Shown here: positions 13,001-23,255 of the stretch, piece after piece
Layout of the letters: each line of letters begins with the position of its first letter
Position numbering within the stretch: position 1 is the stretch's first letter
NCBI RefSeq assembly: GCF_003672135.1
Contig: NC_039518.1
Location: forward strand, 3,286,001 to 3,350,000
Source: Ooceraea biroi
Taxonomy: Eukaryota; Arthropoda; Insecta; Hymenoptera; Formicidae
DNA: 64,000 nt
Direction of reading: 5' to 3'
Translations under genes and position numbers: made by a program
Notes under the pieces: model-generated
Seen by the model: only the letters and a program-made list of their open reading frames with translations
Told to the model about the DNA's origin: nothing
Database searches by the model: none

Positions 13001-14020
13001 ATGGAAAAGTCCAAAATTCGTGTGATTTATGAGTATGAGTTCCGCCGTGGAACCACAGTGTCGGAGACAGCTCGTAATATCAACGCTGTATTTGGTGAAG
13101 GTTCAACTACTAAAGCAACGGTGGGCAATTGGTTCAAAAACTTCAGAGATGGAGATTTCAGCCTCGCTAATGAGCCACGTGGAAGACCAAAGACGAAGGT
13201 GGATAATGATCACTTGAGAGCCGTAGTAGAGTTCGATCCATCTCAAAGTACACGTGAATTGGCATCGATATTCAATGTTTCCATACCCACCATATTGGTT
13301 CATTTAGCTGCAATTGGTAAGATAAAGAAGTTGGACAAATGGGTCCCGCACGAATTGACCGATGCGCAGCAGGCGCAACGTCTAGAGGCTTCCCTTTCTT
13401 TGCTTTCCCGTCACAAAAATGAATCTTTTTTGAATCGAATTGTGACCTGCGATGAAAAGTGGATACTCTATGACAATTGTAAACGCTCACGTCAGTAGTT
13501 GAACGCTGATGAACCACCGAGACATCACGCGAAACCCAACATTACACAGAAGAAGCTTATGGTGACTGTTTGGTGGTCCAGGTCAGGTGTTATCTACTAC
13601 AACTTTATGAAACCTGGTACATCGATAACGGCTGAAGTATATTGCAAGCAACTGGACGAAATGATGCAACAGCTTGCTATTAAACAACCGAAATTGGTCA
13701 ATCGGTCAATGCCAATCCTGTTGCATGATAATGCTCGACCGCACACTGCACGACTGACCGTGGCAAAGCTACAGGAGTTGGAATTGGAAACTCTCCGTCA
13801 TCCACCATATTCACCAGATCTATCACCTACCGACTATCACTTCTTCCGGAATTTGGACAACTTGTTGGTGGGAAAATTGTTAAATTCTCAACAGGCAGTC
13901 GAAACAGCCTTCCGCGACCTCATCGATTCCCGTACTCCTGGCTTCTATAGTAGAGGCATAGACCAACTACCACTAAAATGGCAGAAGTGTGTAGATAACA
14001 TGGACGCATACTTTGATTGA
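13001..14020 (+). pseudogene. Mariner A transposase, one premature stop
   Basis: A 1020-bp reading frame with the length and layout of a mariner transposase: N-terminal helix-turn-helix pair, linker WVPHEL, and D,D34D motifs TCDEKW, LLHDNARPH and SPTDYHFF. A single TAG at 13496-13498, where sister copies have TGG in the QWLNADEP motif, splits it. The catalytic aspartates are all present. It ends at TGA 14018-14020, and an AATAAA lies just downstream. Confidence 0.92.
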
Positions 14021-14087
14021 AAATAAATCATGTCCATGTGCCAAAAAATGCAAAAGTTTATGTTCTATTTGTAAAGTTTCATACTTA

Positions 14088-15089
14088 ATGACCCAATATG
14101 AATATGAGTTCCGCCGTGGAACCACAGGGTCGGAGACAGCTCGTAATATCAACGCTGTATTTGGTGAAGGTTCAACTACTAAAGCAACGGTGGGCAATTG
14201 GTTCAAAAACTTCAGAGATGGAGATTTCAGCCTCGCCAATGAGCCACGTGGAAGACCAAAGACGAAGGTGGATAATGATCACTTGAGAGCCGTAGTAGAG
14301 TCCGATCCATCTCAAAGTACACGTGAATTGGCATCGATATTCAATGTTTCCATACCCACCATATTGGTTCATTTAGCTGCAATTGGTAAGATAAAGAAGT
14401 TGGACAAATGGGTCCCGCACGAATTGACCGATGCGCAGCAGGCGCAACGTCTAGAGGCTTCCCTTTCTTTGCTTTCCCGTCACAAAAATGAATCTTTTTT
14501 GAATCGAATTGTGACCTGCGATGAAAAGTGGATACTCTATGACAATTGTAAACGCTCACGTCAGTGGTTGAACGCTGATGAACCACCGAGACATCACGCG
14601 AAACCCAACATTACACAGAAGAAGCTTATGGTGACTGTTTGGTGGTCCAGGTCAGGTGTTATCTACTACAACTTTATGAAACCTGGTACATCGATAACGG
14701 CTGAAGTATATTGCAAGCAACTGGACGAAATGATGCAACAACTTGCTATTAAACAACCGAAATTGGTCAATCGGTCAATGCCAATCCTGTTGCATGATAA
14801 TGCTCGACCGCACACTGCACGACTGACCGTGGCAAAGCTACAGGAGTTGGAATTGGAAACTCTCCGTCATCCACCATATTCACCAGATCTATCACCTACC
14901 GACTATCACTTCTTCCGGAATTTGGACAACTTATTGGTGGGAAAATTGTTCAATTCTCAATAGGCAGTCGAATCAGCCTTCCGCGACCTCATCGATTCCC
15001 GTACTCCTGGCTTCTATAGTAGAGGCATAGACCAACTACCACTAAAATGGCAGAAGTGTGTAGATAACATGGGCGCATACTTCGATTGA
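14088..15089 (+). pseudogene. Mariner A transposase, TIR-initiated, late stop
   Basis: The frame begins at an ATG inside the upstream unit's right terminal repeat (14088) and reads MTQYEYEFRRGTT, replacing the normal first ~11 residues. It runs through all three catalytic aspartates to a premature TAG at 14961-14963 (CAA TAG where intact copies have CAA CAG). That removes the last ~42 residues. The original stop is at 15087-15089. Mariner C-termini are usually needed, so it is probably inactive. Confidence 0.88.
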
Positions 15090-15372
15090 AAATAAATCAT
15101 GTCCATGTGCCAAAAAATGCAAAAGTTTATGTTCTATTTGTAAAGTTTCATACTTAATGACCCAATATGTCCTAAACTGCTTTGTTTTCCAAAAAAAAGT
15201 ATCTGTCATTGTAAATACGTCTTGCTTGACGAGCGTTTCCATTAGCGAGACCGTATACGAAATGCATATCTGCCATTTCGGCGTTTGTGTAATTTACCAT
15301 AATTAATAAAATTACTAAACTTAATAGGAACTAATAAAGTTTGCGTCAAAGATAACGTGATAGCAGTGATGC

Positions 15373-15542
15373 CGGATAGCGTGCTTTTGCAGTACGAGTC
15401 AACAGCGTTGGGGATGGAGCGGGGATGGTCTCGGGGCGCAGTCTGAAACGAGTGTTCACTTGCGGCGCCGCGAGACCATCCCCACTCCATCCCCACTCCA
15501 TCCCCACCGCTGTTGACTCGTACTGCAAAAGCACGCTATCCG
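15373..15542. repeat. GC-rich imperfect palindrome
   Basis: The arms run from about 15373-15440 (GCGTGCTTTTGCAGTACGAG and on) and 15465-15542 (the inverse). The stem contains GGGGATGG blocks, with one extra CCATCCCCACT repeat in the right arm. It sits inside the CAGGGTG fold-back and is probably its central hairpin. Confidence 0.8.
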
Positions 15543-15680
15543 AAAAGTGAACGAAAACAGTGATGTACTTTTTTTGGAAAATAAAGCAGTTTAGGACATA
15601 TGTTCATGTGACCTTTTCTTCTTAAAATAAGCCAAGGAATATCCTCCTTAAGTTTGTCTACTTACTTAGGAAACACCCTG

Positions 15681-15940
15681 TATAATATAACACTATCTCG
15701 AGGAACCTCGGGCACCCCGCCCTCCAGCCAGGCTGGGGTTTAATTACTAATTTACCGCGAACGGTTTGAACAACGCAGGTGCAAACAATCCGCAGTGACT
15801 GCAAAATCGATATCGCTCCGGTATCAAGATCTTCGTGAAGGAAAGGATCCTCCGTACGGAGTGCAGTTACGCGAGAACAAATCGAAAGGCTGTCGATGTT
15901 GAGTTTCGGAAGATTGCTCTCCGAAATGCGTGAAATTCTG
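15681..15940. other. Host DNA, no gene seen
   Basis: About 260 bp between the fold-back element and the inverted segment B'. No gene, repeat or RNA seen. Confidence 0.4.
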
Positions 15941-16779
15941 TTATTCGAAACTGTGAAAAGCACGAAGAATTCTCGTTTTTATCGTTACGAAGTCATTATC
16001 GCAGGGAGCGTCAGAAAACAATTGGAAATATGCGTCGGGGAAAAACCTTACTCCCGTGTGTAATTGCATCCGTTCTCTCTTTTTTTCAGTTCGCTTTGCA
16101 CGACGATTGCGTCGAGCGATCGTAACGCTCGCGATCGGGATTGAAAATCGACGATCCCTGCGACCCGTCGCACACGGAGAAAGCAGTCCGAGAGGAGCCA
16201 CCGATCGATATGATTTCGCGGCACGAAGGGAACATTTTTCAACGGCCGGGCGAAAGTCAAAAGCGCGGAACAAACGGGGATTTTTATTACGAATATCCAT
16301 TTGTCCGACGGAGTAACGGCAGTATTTCCGTCTCGCCATCGCTCTGCAGAGGTCAATTGCGCGACTCATTTTATGATCGATGGAGCGAAAGGACCCGCGA
16401 CCATGCAAATTCGAGGGGCCGTTTCTCATCCATCGTAAGATAGTTTTTCCCTATCTACTGATGTAAAACGCTGCCTTTCAAGCGACGTACGAGGAGAGCG
16501 CGTGGATACATCGCTCGTCTGACGATTTCCTTGATTCACCGTGGATTTCGAGTCGACACAATTCCTCATTTAAAAGGGCGTTTGATAACGCCGACAGACG
16601 AGATGCTATTTCCGAACGTGGGACAGCATCTGCTGTTATTTCGCGTCTCTCAGACGCGGCGATCTCCGTTATCCGCGATCCGTGATTGTCTCGTGGAACC
16701 CAAACGTCAAGAGACACCTTTGCCTTTGGACGTTCCATTGAAGTCTGTGTTTTTCCATTAACGTGCATTTCCTCTTGAA
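15941..16779 (-). repeat. Inverted duplication, copy B'
   Basis: This is the inverse of 9651-10483, nearly identical. It appears to be the more complete copy, because bases missing in homopolymers of the other copy are present here. Frames on both strands look open by chance in CpG-rich DNA. The right end lies ~170 bp upstream of the GPCR exon, so this copy may be in its true genomic place. Confidence 0.8.
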
Positions 16780-16946
16780 CCCTTCTATTCATCCCGCGAT
16801 ACGCCCATCTTTCTTCGCGAGAGACCTCAAAGCATCGGGGATGCTCGATGAAGGAACGCGCGGACTTCGCATTAGACGCGGCGCATTGTCGGAAACGTCT
16901 TCGAGAAAGTGCATCCCTCTCCCGTCTTTTTCTATCTGCGTTGCAG

Positions 16947-17091
16947 GCTTTCGAGGAGCTCGAGGAGCTGCTTGGAAAACATAACATATGCATCGCCGTC
17001 AAAGAAAAGTTGGTGAAGGATTCCGGAGTAGCGGAGGAGACTGCCTATGACAATATAGTTTCCAAATTGCTGACAAAACCACGAGCGAAAG
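16947..17091 (+). CDS. Internal exon of a class C GPCR (mGluR/mangetout-like), ligand-binding domain
   Basis: A polypyrimidine tract and TGCGTTGCAG precede the exon, and GTAAGAG follows it. It starts in phase 0 and ends with one base of the next codon. The 48 encoded residues start AFEELEELLGKHNICIAV, pass AYDNIVSKLL and end KPRAK. This matches the part of the bilobed extracellular (Venus-flytrap, ANF_receptor) domain of metabotropic glutamate receptors where a helix precedes the ICIA strand. The family is a dimeric plasma-membrane receptor for glutamate or related amino acids, coupled to G proteins. The KEKLVKDSGVAEE stretch recalls insect mangetout (formerly DmXR) more than mGluR itself; that sub-assignment is from memory. 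Neighbouring exons were not found and must lie beyond long introns. A fold-back element starts 62 bp after the donor. Confidence 0.78.
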
Positions 17092-17153
17092 GTAAGAGAC
17101 AATGACTTAATACAGAGGAGTTCGAATGGTGGAACAGAGCCGCGATATATATA

Positions 17154-17836
17154 CAGGGTGGCCCATTTTAATTTATACAGTCGATTTTTTAAAAACCTAA
17201 AAGAGATACGAAAAAATGTTTCAGACAGACATGTCACGATTTCGAGGGGGACATAAGACGATACCATTGGTTTGACCTTGAATAGTCGTTTGAAGGTCAC
17301 GCGAAGATCACCTTCAATTTCTTAAATTGAAACCCCAACTTTTTATTGCAGATTCTTATTCTCCATCGAAAAGTAAGTAACTTTTGTGTGAAACATTTTT
17401 CCGAAAAATGTCATCTTATGTCCTTAAAATGTCCTCAAAACTCATCTTGAAGATCATTTTAAGGACATAAGATGACATTTTTCGGAAAAATGTTTCAGAC
17501 AAAAGTTGCATGTTTTCTCGCGTAGAATCCGCATCCGTAATAAAAAATACCATGTCTCATTAAAAAAAAATTTCAGACCGGAAGTTAGAATTCTGAAATT
17601 TTTTTTTAATGAGACATGGTATTATAAAATGATCTTCAATATGTAATGAGAAATAGTAGGTTCTATTTAAGAAATTGAATATGACCTTCATGTGACCATC
17701 AAGTAACTCTTCAAGGTCAAACCAATGATACCATCTTATATCCCCCTCGAAGCCATACAACTTTTGTCTGAAACATTTTTCTTTAAACTGTTCTATTTCC
17801 AAAATAAAAGGGCTGTACGGGTGGTCTGAATCACAC

Positions 17837-17875
<39 letters not shown>

Positions 17876-17882
17876 CACCCTG
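17154..17882 (+). mobile_element. CAGGGTG fold-back element F1
   Basis: Starts CAGGGTGGCCCATTTTA at 17154 after TA and appears to end CACCCTG at 17882 before TA. Between are two hairpins: 17400-17430 with 17455-17486 (CATCTTATGTCC / GGACATAAGATG), and 17545-17622 (ATACCATGTCTCATT / inverse). A (TA)n run at 17841-17872 lies just inside the right end. No coding capacity is seen. A related half-copy is at 62254-62686. The right terminus differs from the left, so the exact end is less certain than the start. Confidence 0.7.
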
Positions 17883-17981
17883 TATATATATATATATACA
17901 CAATAAAATAATAGGTACATTTTTGCGTGATACAGTTACATCGTGTAAATGAATAATAGAAGACAGACAATGAACAACGGC

Positions 17982-18012
<31 letters not shown>

Positions 18013-18015
<3 letters not shown>

Positions 18016-19036
18016 GGTGATTCGTATAAAGTGACCGATTTAATTATTAGTGAAATTTGAAGACATATGAAAAAAGAGTTTATACCGATATGTTCAGTAC
18101 AAAGGGGGACACCATATAACGGATACGATTATTTTATGAGTGGAGGCGTTGAGGACATTTCAAAGTCAACTTCTTTTTTTTAATGGGATGCTGTATTTTT
18201 TATTTTATAGGATAGTAGCCATTTTTAATATAAATTTAATGATACATTACTAAAAAAAACATTCAAGGTCAATCAAGGCCAAAAATACATGATAAAATAA
18301 AATTCAAATGTATGATCTGTATTTCTGTTCTTCACAATAAATGTTTAAAGTTTTGACCTTGAACTCGACGACACAGATGAATTGTCTTGCTCGTGATATA
18401 ATCCGTAATATTGAACGGGCACTATGTCTATGTCGATCTGGATATCGTTCATTTAATACTCTTGCAGTTTCAGCTGCATTTTTTCCACATTCACCAAAAC
18501 TTATCAAAATGTCTACAATTTGTGAATTATTGTAATTAGCCATTACGTTCAGTACTACGACTAATCTCATACTAAGGCTGCGTTCGCTTTGGCACTCACA
18601 ACGTTTGTAAGCATCACTTGTCCTTACAATCTTCGTAATAATAACATTATGATAGCAGTTTCCAAAGAAACCACAGCTCATAAACATAGACCTAGACATA
18701 CTGAGGGCCAAAGCGAACGACAGACGGATATACAGATCATACATTTGAATTTTATTTTATCATGTATTTTTGGCCTTGATTGACCTTGAATGTTTTTATG
18801 TAAAATATATAATTAAATTTATATTAAAAAGGGCTACTATCCTATAAAATAAAAAATACAGCATCCCATTAAAAAAAAGAAGTTGACTTTGAAATGTCCT
18901 CAACGCCTCCACTCATAAAATAATCGTATCTGTTATATGGTGTCCCCCTTTGTACTGAACATATCGGTATAAACTCTTTTTTCATATGTCTTCAAATTTC
19001 ACTAATAATTAAATCGGTCACTTTATACGAATCACC

Positions 19037-19039
<3 letters not shown>
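18013..19039. mobile_element. CAGGGTG fold-back element F2 with transposase-domain remnant
   Basis: CAGGGTGATTCGTATAAAG at 18013 and its inverse ending at 19039, each next to TA. The terminal inverted repeats are ~240 bp, roughly 18013-18255 and 18800-19039. The interior carries a minus-strand frame with a recognisable helix-turn-helix region. This resembles CAGGGTG elements that carry DUF4817-type transposases, here reduced to the N-terminal domain. Confidence 0.82.
18304..18744 (-). pseudogene. DUF4817-like helix-turn-helix remnant in F2
   Basis: A 146-aa open frame. The informative part starts at the Met at 18543: ANYNNSQIVDILISFGECG, then about 20 residues with AAETARVLNERYPDR and SARSILRI. 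The pattern of an acidic/Ile-rich first helix, YGECG-like turn, and YPDR before a second helix is typical of the DUF4817 HTH domain found N-terminal in many hymenopteran transposases. No catalytic domain follows; the frame ends at 18304. It is probably a transposase fragment, and a captured domain with a new use cannot be excluded. Confidence 0.6.
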
Positions 19040-19080
<41 letters not shown>

Positions 19081-19162
19081 GCCGTTGTTCATTGTCTGTC
19101 TTCTATTATTCATTTACACGATGTAACTGTATCACGCAAAAATGTACCTATTATTTTATTTA

Positions 19163-19989
19163 TCACGAATCCACGAAATGTACGACTCTCTTAGGAAATT
19201 TCATATCAACGTACGTAATAAATTATTTCTTTCTTTCTTTCTCTTTCTCTTCCTCTCAGACCCTCTTCTCTCTTAAATTTTAAACACACCAACCGGTAAA
19301 TAAACCGCAATAAAATCTAGACTGACGTTTCCTCGATAATCCGCTCTTCAATGGGATGAACATCATTAAAAAGGGTTTAGATCTAAGTTATCGTCGTGCC
19401 GTCGCGCACCGAGCATGGTTCGCTCCATTCGCACGAGTGCGCTTTCTGGTCGATGTAAATTACCTCGAAATACAGAATGCGGATTTCTCCCGCGCTCTCT
19501 CTCCATCTCTCTTTGTTGAGGGACCACGAAACACCGTATCGATTTATCGAACGCGGACGGAAACGGACGCCGATTCCGTTCGATTCGCCGCCGTAGAGTA
19601 GTAAAATGAGCTCATTATCGGAATGGAAACGCGACTCGCTCGAGACGGCGCTTTGTCGCCGTGCAATTCGAAACTTGCTGAAAATCTCGGGAACTTACTT
19701 AACTTCTCTCCATTCCGGAGCGGGATCCGCCGAGCGAAATCCGGGCTTTCTTCGCAGGCCTGAGCGGATATTAAGCGCGGTTTGACTTATAGCTTTAATC
19801 GAACGTTCGCGCACATCCCTCGTCTATCGTCAGGAAATCGCAGATTGCTCCGCGCGCTGATGCGTGCGGTGAATTAAACGATCTCTTCCAGCATCCGGTA
19901 TCGTTCTCGATATTTCACCCTCGAAGCCGTGTAGAGAAGACGCGCGCTGACGTGTGTTTGCGTTTAAAATCTCGGGTGTCATGTTTGTA
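19163..19989. other. Host DNA, no gene seen
   Basis: Contains a pyrimidine-rich tract (CTTTCTTTCTCTTTCTCTTC, ~19212-19270) followed by CpG-rich sequence. Open frames here lack motifs or splice signals. It is probably intron of the GPCR gene if that gene continues rightward. Confidence 0.4.
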
Positions 19990-20174
19990 TTGGGTTGGCC
20001 AAAAAGTAATTGCGTTTTTTTCCAATAGATGGACATACATGTCTTGAAATGTAACTAACTTCATTCTAAACCGCAAATTCATTATGTAGGTTAACAACTC
20101 ACAGTTCAAGCTTGTTTTACAAAAAGAAAGTACACGATTTCGTTAACGATTGTTTGTTTGCCGTCGATTTAAAA

Positions 20175-21186
20175 ATGGAAAATCAAAAAGAACATTTTCC
20201 TCATATTTTGTTTTATTACTTCCGAAAAGGGAAAAACGCTGTGCAAGCTCATACAAAGTTATGTCATGTATATGGCGAAGATGCTTTAAAGCTGCGGCAG
20301 TGTCAAAATTGGTTTACTAAATTTCGATCTGCAGATTTTACTGTGAAAGATGCACCACGCTCAGGAAGGCCAATCGAAATTGATGATGGCAAAATAAAGG
20401 CACTGATCGATTCCAATCGGCGTTTAACGACCCGAGATTGCTGAGAATCTTAACGTATCGAAATCGAGTGTTGAAAACCATTTAAAACGACTTGGATACA
20501 TTAGTAAGCTCGATATTTGGGTACCACGTGAGCTCAAAGAAATTCATCTCACTGAGCGTATTGACATCTGCGATTCTCTTTTGAAACGTGAGGAAAATGA
20601 TCCATTTTTGAAACGTATGATAACAGGCGACGAAAAATCGATCGTCTACAACAACGTCAAACGAAAAAGATCGTGATGAACTTGCTATAAGCACTTGAAA
20701 AGCAGATATTCACCAAAGAAAGATTATGCTGTCAGTCTGGTGGGACTTTAAAGGTATTGTGTATTTTGAGCTGCTTGCAAGGAATCAAACCATTAATTCA
20801 GACTTATACTGTCGTCAACTGGATAAATTAAACGATGCCATCAAACAGAAACGTCGAGAATTGGTGAATCGCAAAGGTGTTGCGTTTCACCATGATAACG
20901 CTAGACCACGTACAAGTTTGGTCACTCGTGAAAAATTGTTGCAGCTTGGATGGGTGTGTTACCACATCCACCATATTCGCCAGACCTGGCACCATCAGAT
21001 TACCATTCGTTTCGTTCTTTGCAAAACGCCTTGAATGGTAAATCCTTGACTGCTGATGAGGATATCAAATCGTTGTTGGAATTGTGTTTTGCTGAAAAAG
21101 ATAAGAACTTTTTTGAGCGTGGAATCTTGAAGTTGCCTGAAAAATGGCAAAAGATAATCAAACAAAATGGACAATATATTGTTTAA
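20175..21186 (+). pseudogene. Mariner B transposase, unit 1, frameshift and stop
   Basis: Begins MENQKEHFPHILFYYF with a mariner DNA-binding domain. A 2-bp deletion at ~20440 (CGAGATTGC against CGAGAGATTGC in unit 3) ends the first frame at LTTRDC. After the first catalytic motif (ITGDEKS) there is a TGA following KRKRS. The C-terminal half reopens at MLSVWWDF with HHDNARPRT and SPDLAPSDYH. A further frame slip lies near 20953 (GGTGTG against GGATGTG). D,D34D residues are present but in broken frames. Confidence 0.9.
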
Positions 21187-21263
21187 TAAAGTTTTTGTTT
21201 CCCATGAAAAATTCGCCTTTTATTTATATAAAAAAAAACGCAATTACTTTTTGGCCAACCCAA

Positions 21264-22182
21264 TATATGGTGAAGATGCTTTAAAGCTGCGGCAGTGTCA
21301 AAATTGGTTTACTAAATTTCGATCTGCAGATTTTAATGTGAAAGATGCACCACGCTCAGGAAGGCCAATCGAAATTGATGATGGCAAAATAAAGGCACTG
21401 ATCGATTCCAATCGGCGTTTAACGACCCGAGATTGCTGAGAATCTTAACGTATCGAAATCGAGTGTTGAAAACCATTTAAAACGACTTAGATACATTAGT
21501 AAGCTCGATATTTGGGTACCACGTGAGCTCAAAGAAATTCATCTCACTAAGCGTATTGACATCTGCGATTCTCTTTTGAAACGTGAGGAAAATGATCCAT
21601 TTTTGAAACGTATGATAACAGGCGACGAAAAATCGATCGTCTACAACAACGTCAAACGAAAAAGATCGTGATGAACCTGCTCAAAGCACTTGAAAAGCAG
21701 ATATTCACCAAAGAAAGATTATGCTGTCGGTCTGGTGGGACTTTAAAGATATTGTGTATTTTGAGCTGCTTGCAAGGAATCAAACCATTAATTCAGACGT
21801 ATACTGTCGTCAACTGGATAAATTAAACGATGCCATCAAACAGAAACGTCGAGAATTGGTGAATCGCAAAGGTGTTGCGTTTCACCATGTTAACGCTAGA
21901 CCACGTACAAGTTTGGTCACTCGTGAAAAATTGTTGCAGCTTGGATGGGATGTGTTACCACATCCACCATATTCGCCAGACCTGGCACCATCAGATTACC
22001 ATTCGTTTCGTTCTTTGCAAAACGCCTTGAATGGTAAATCCTTGACTGCTGATGAGGATATCAAATCGTTGTTGGAATTGTGTTTTGCTGAAAAAGATAA
22101 GAACTTTTTTGAGCGTGGAATCTTGAAGTTGCCTGAAAAATGGCAAAAGATAATCAAACAAAATGGACAATATACTGTTTAA
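21264..22182 (+). pseudogene. Mariner B transposase, unit 2, catalytic Asp lost
   Basis: Lacks the first ~36 codons because of the array junction. It has the same 2-bp deletion as unit 1 (LTTRDC) and the family-wide TGA after KRKRS. The second catalytic aspartate is replaced: HHVNARPRT instead of HHDNARPRT (GTT for GAT near 21890). It is inactive on three counts. Confidence 0.9.
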
Positions 22183-22259
22183 TAAAGTTTTTGTTTCCCA
22201 TGAAAAATTCGCCTTTTATTTATATAAAAAAAAACGCAATTACTTTTTGGCCAACCCAA

Positions 22260-23183
22260 TATATGGTGAAGATGCTTTAAAGCTGCGGCAGTGTCAAAAT
22301 TGGTTTACTAAATTTCGATCTGCAGATTTTAATGTGAAAGATGCACCACGCTCAGGAAGGCCAATCGAAATTGATGATGGCAAAATAAAGGCACTGATCG
22401 ATTCCAATCGGCGTTTAACGACACGAGAGATTGCTGAGAATCTTAACATATCGAAATCGAGTGTTGAAAACCATTTAAAACGACTTGGATACATTAGTAA
22501 GCTCGATATTTGGGTACCACGTGAGCTCAAAGAAATTCATCTCACTAAGCGTATTGACATCTGCGATTCTCTTTTGAAACGTGAGGAAAATGATCCATTT
22601 TTGAAACGTATGATAACAGGCGACGAAAAATCGATCGTCTACAACAACGTCAAACGAAAAAGATCGTGATGAACTTGCTATAAGCACTTGAAAAGCAGAT
22701 ATTCACCAAAGAAAGATTATGCTGTCAGTCTGGTGGGACTTTAAAGGTATTGTGTATTTTGAGCTGCTTGCAAAGAATCAAACCATTAATTCAGACGTAT
22801 ACTGTCGTCAACTGGATAAATTAAACGATGCCATCAAACAGAAACGTCGAGAATTGGTGAATCGCAAAGGTGTTGCGTTTCACCATGTTAACGCTAGACC
22901 ACGTACAAGTTTGGTCACTCGTGAAAAATTGTTGCAGCTTGGATGGGATGTGTTACCACATCCACCATATTCGCCAGACCTGGCACCATCAGATTACCAT
23001 TCGTTTCGTTCTTTGCAAAACGCCTTGAATGGTAAATCCTTGACTGCTGATGAGGATATCAATCGTTGTTGGAATTGTGGTTTTGCTGAAAAAGATAAGA
23101 ACTTTTTGAGCGCGGAATCATGAAGTTGCCTGAAAAATGGCAAAAGATAATCAAACAAAATGGACAATATTATTGTTTAACAA
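22260..23183 (+). pseudogene. Mariner B transposase, unit 3
   Basis: The N-terminal half is open across the site where units 1 and 2 have the 2-bp deletion, but it ends at the shared TGA after KRKRS. It carries the same Asp-to-Val change (HHVNARPRT). A base is missing near 23060 (GATATCAATCG against GATATCAAATCG), shifting the C-terminus. Sharing the Val with unit 2 indicates unit-by-unit duplication within the array. Confidence 0.88.
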
Positions 23184-23255
23184 AGTTTTTGTTTCCCATG
23201 AAAATTCGCCTTTTATTTATATAAAAAAAACGCAATTACTTTTTGGCCAACCCAA

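Larger units (their letters stand above)
12811..15165 (+). mobile_element. Mariner A tandem array, two units
   Basis: The outer ends are TTGGGTCATTAAGTATGAAA at 12811 and its inverse at 15165, flanked by TA (12809-12810 and 15166-15167). Unit 1 (12811-14096) is a complete element. At 14097 its right end meets TA followed directly by the transposase sequence from codon ~11. Unit 2 (14097-15165) therefore has no left terminal repeat but ends with a full right one. The identical junction occurs twice in the array at 42133-45551, which has different flanks. This implies that the array, not just single units, was mobile. Confidence 0.92.
12729..15680. mobile_element. CAGGGTG fold-back element interrupted by a mariner A array
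   Basis: The ends are CAGGGTGTTTCCTAAG at 12729 and its inverse ending CACCCTG at 15680, both flanked by TA. The terminal inverted repeat exceeds 100 bp: 12729-12810 continues at 15168 on the far side of the mariner insertion and pairs with about 15555-15680. Removing the mariner leaves about 595 bp with no coding capacity. Inside lies a second, GC-rich imperfect hairpin (15373-15542). Confidence 0.85.
17902..19162. repeat. 1.26-kb palindrome enclosing fold-back F2
   Basis: The arms extend beyond F2's terminal repeats. The sequence 17902-17985 (TAGGTACATTTTTGCGTGAT and on to AACGGCGAATATA) is repeated in inverse at 19073-19162. TA dinucleotide runs (17984-18011 and 19042-19077) sit at both F2 borders. 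Total arm length is ~350 bp each. Either the real element is larger than F2, or flanking DNA was duplicated with it. Confidence 0.8.
19990..23255 (+). mobile_element. Mariner B tandem array, three units
   Basis: The ends are TTGGGTTGGCCAAAAAG at 19990 and its inverse at 23255, flanked by TA. Unit 1 is 19990-21263, unit 2 is 21264-22259, unit 3 is 22260-23255. Units 2 and 3 begin with TATATGGTGAAGATGC, which is the internal coding sequence from codon ~37, joined directly to the preceding unit's right terminal repeat at a TA. This family resembles mariners ending TTGGGTTGGCCAAAA. The same junction occurs in the minus-strand array at 36074-38761. Confidence 0.92.
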
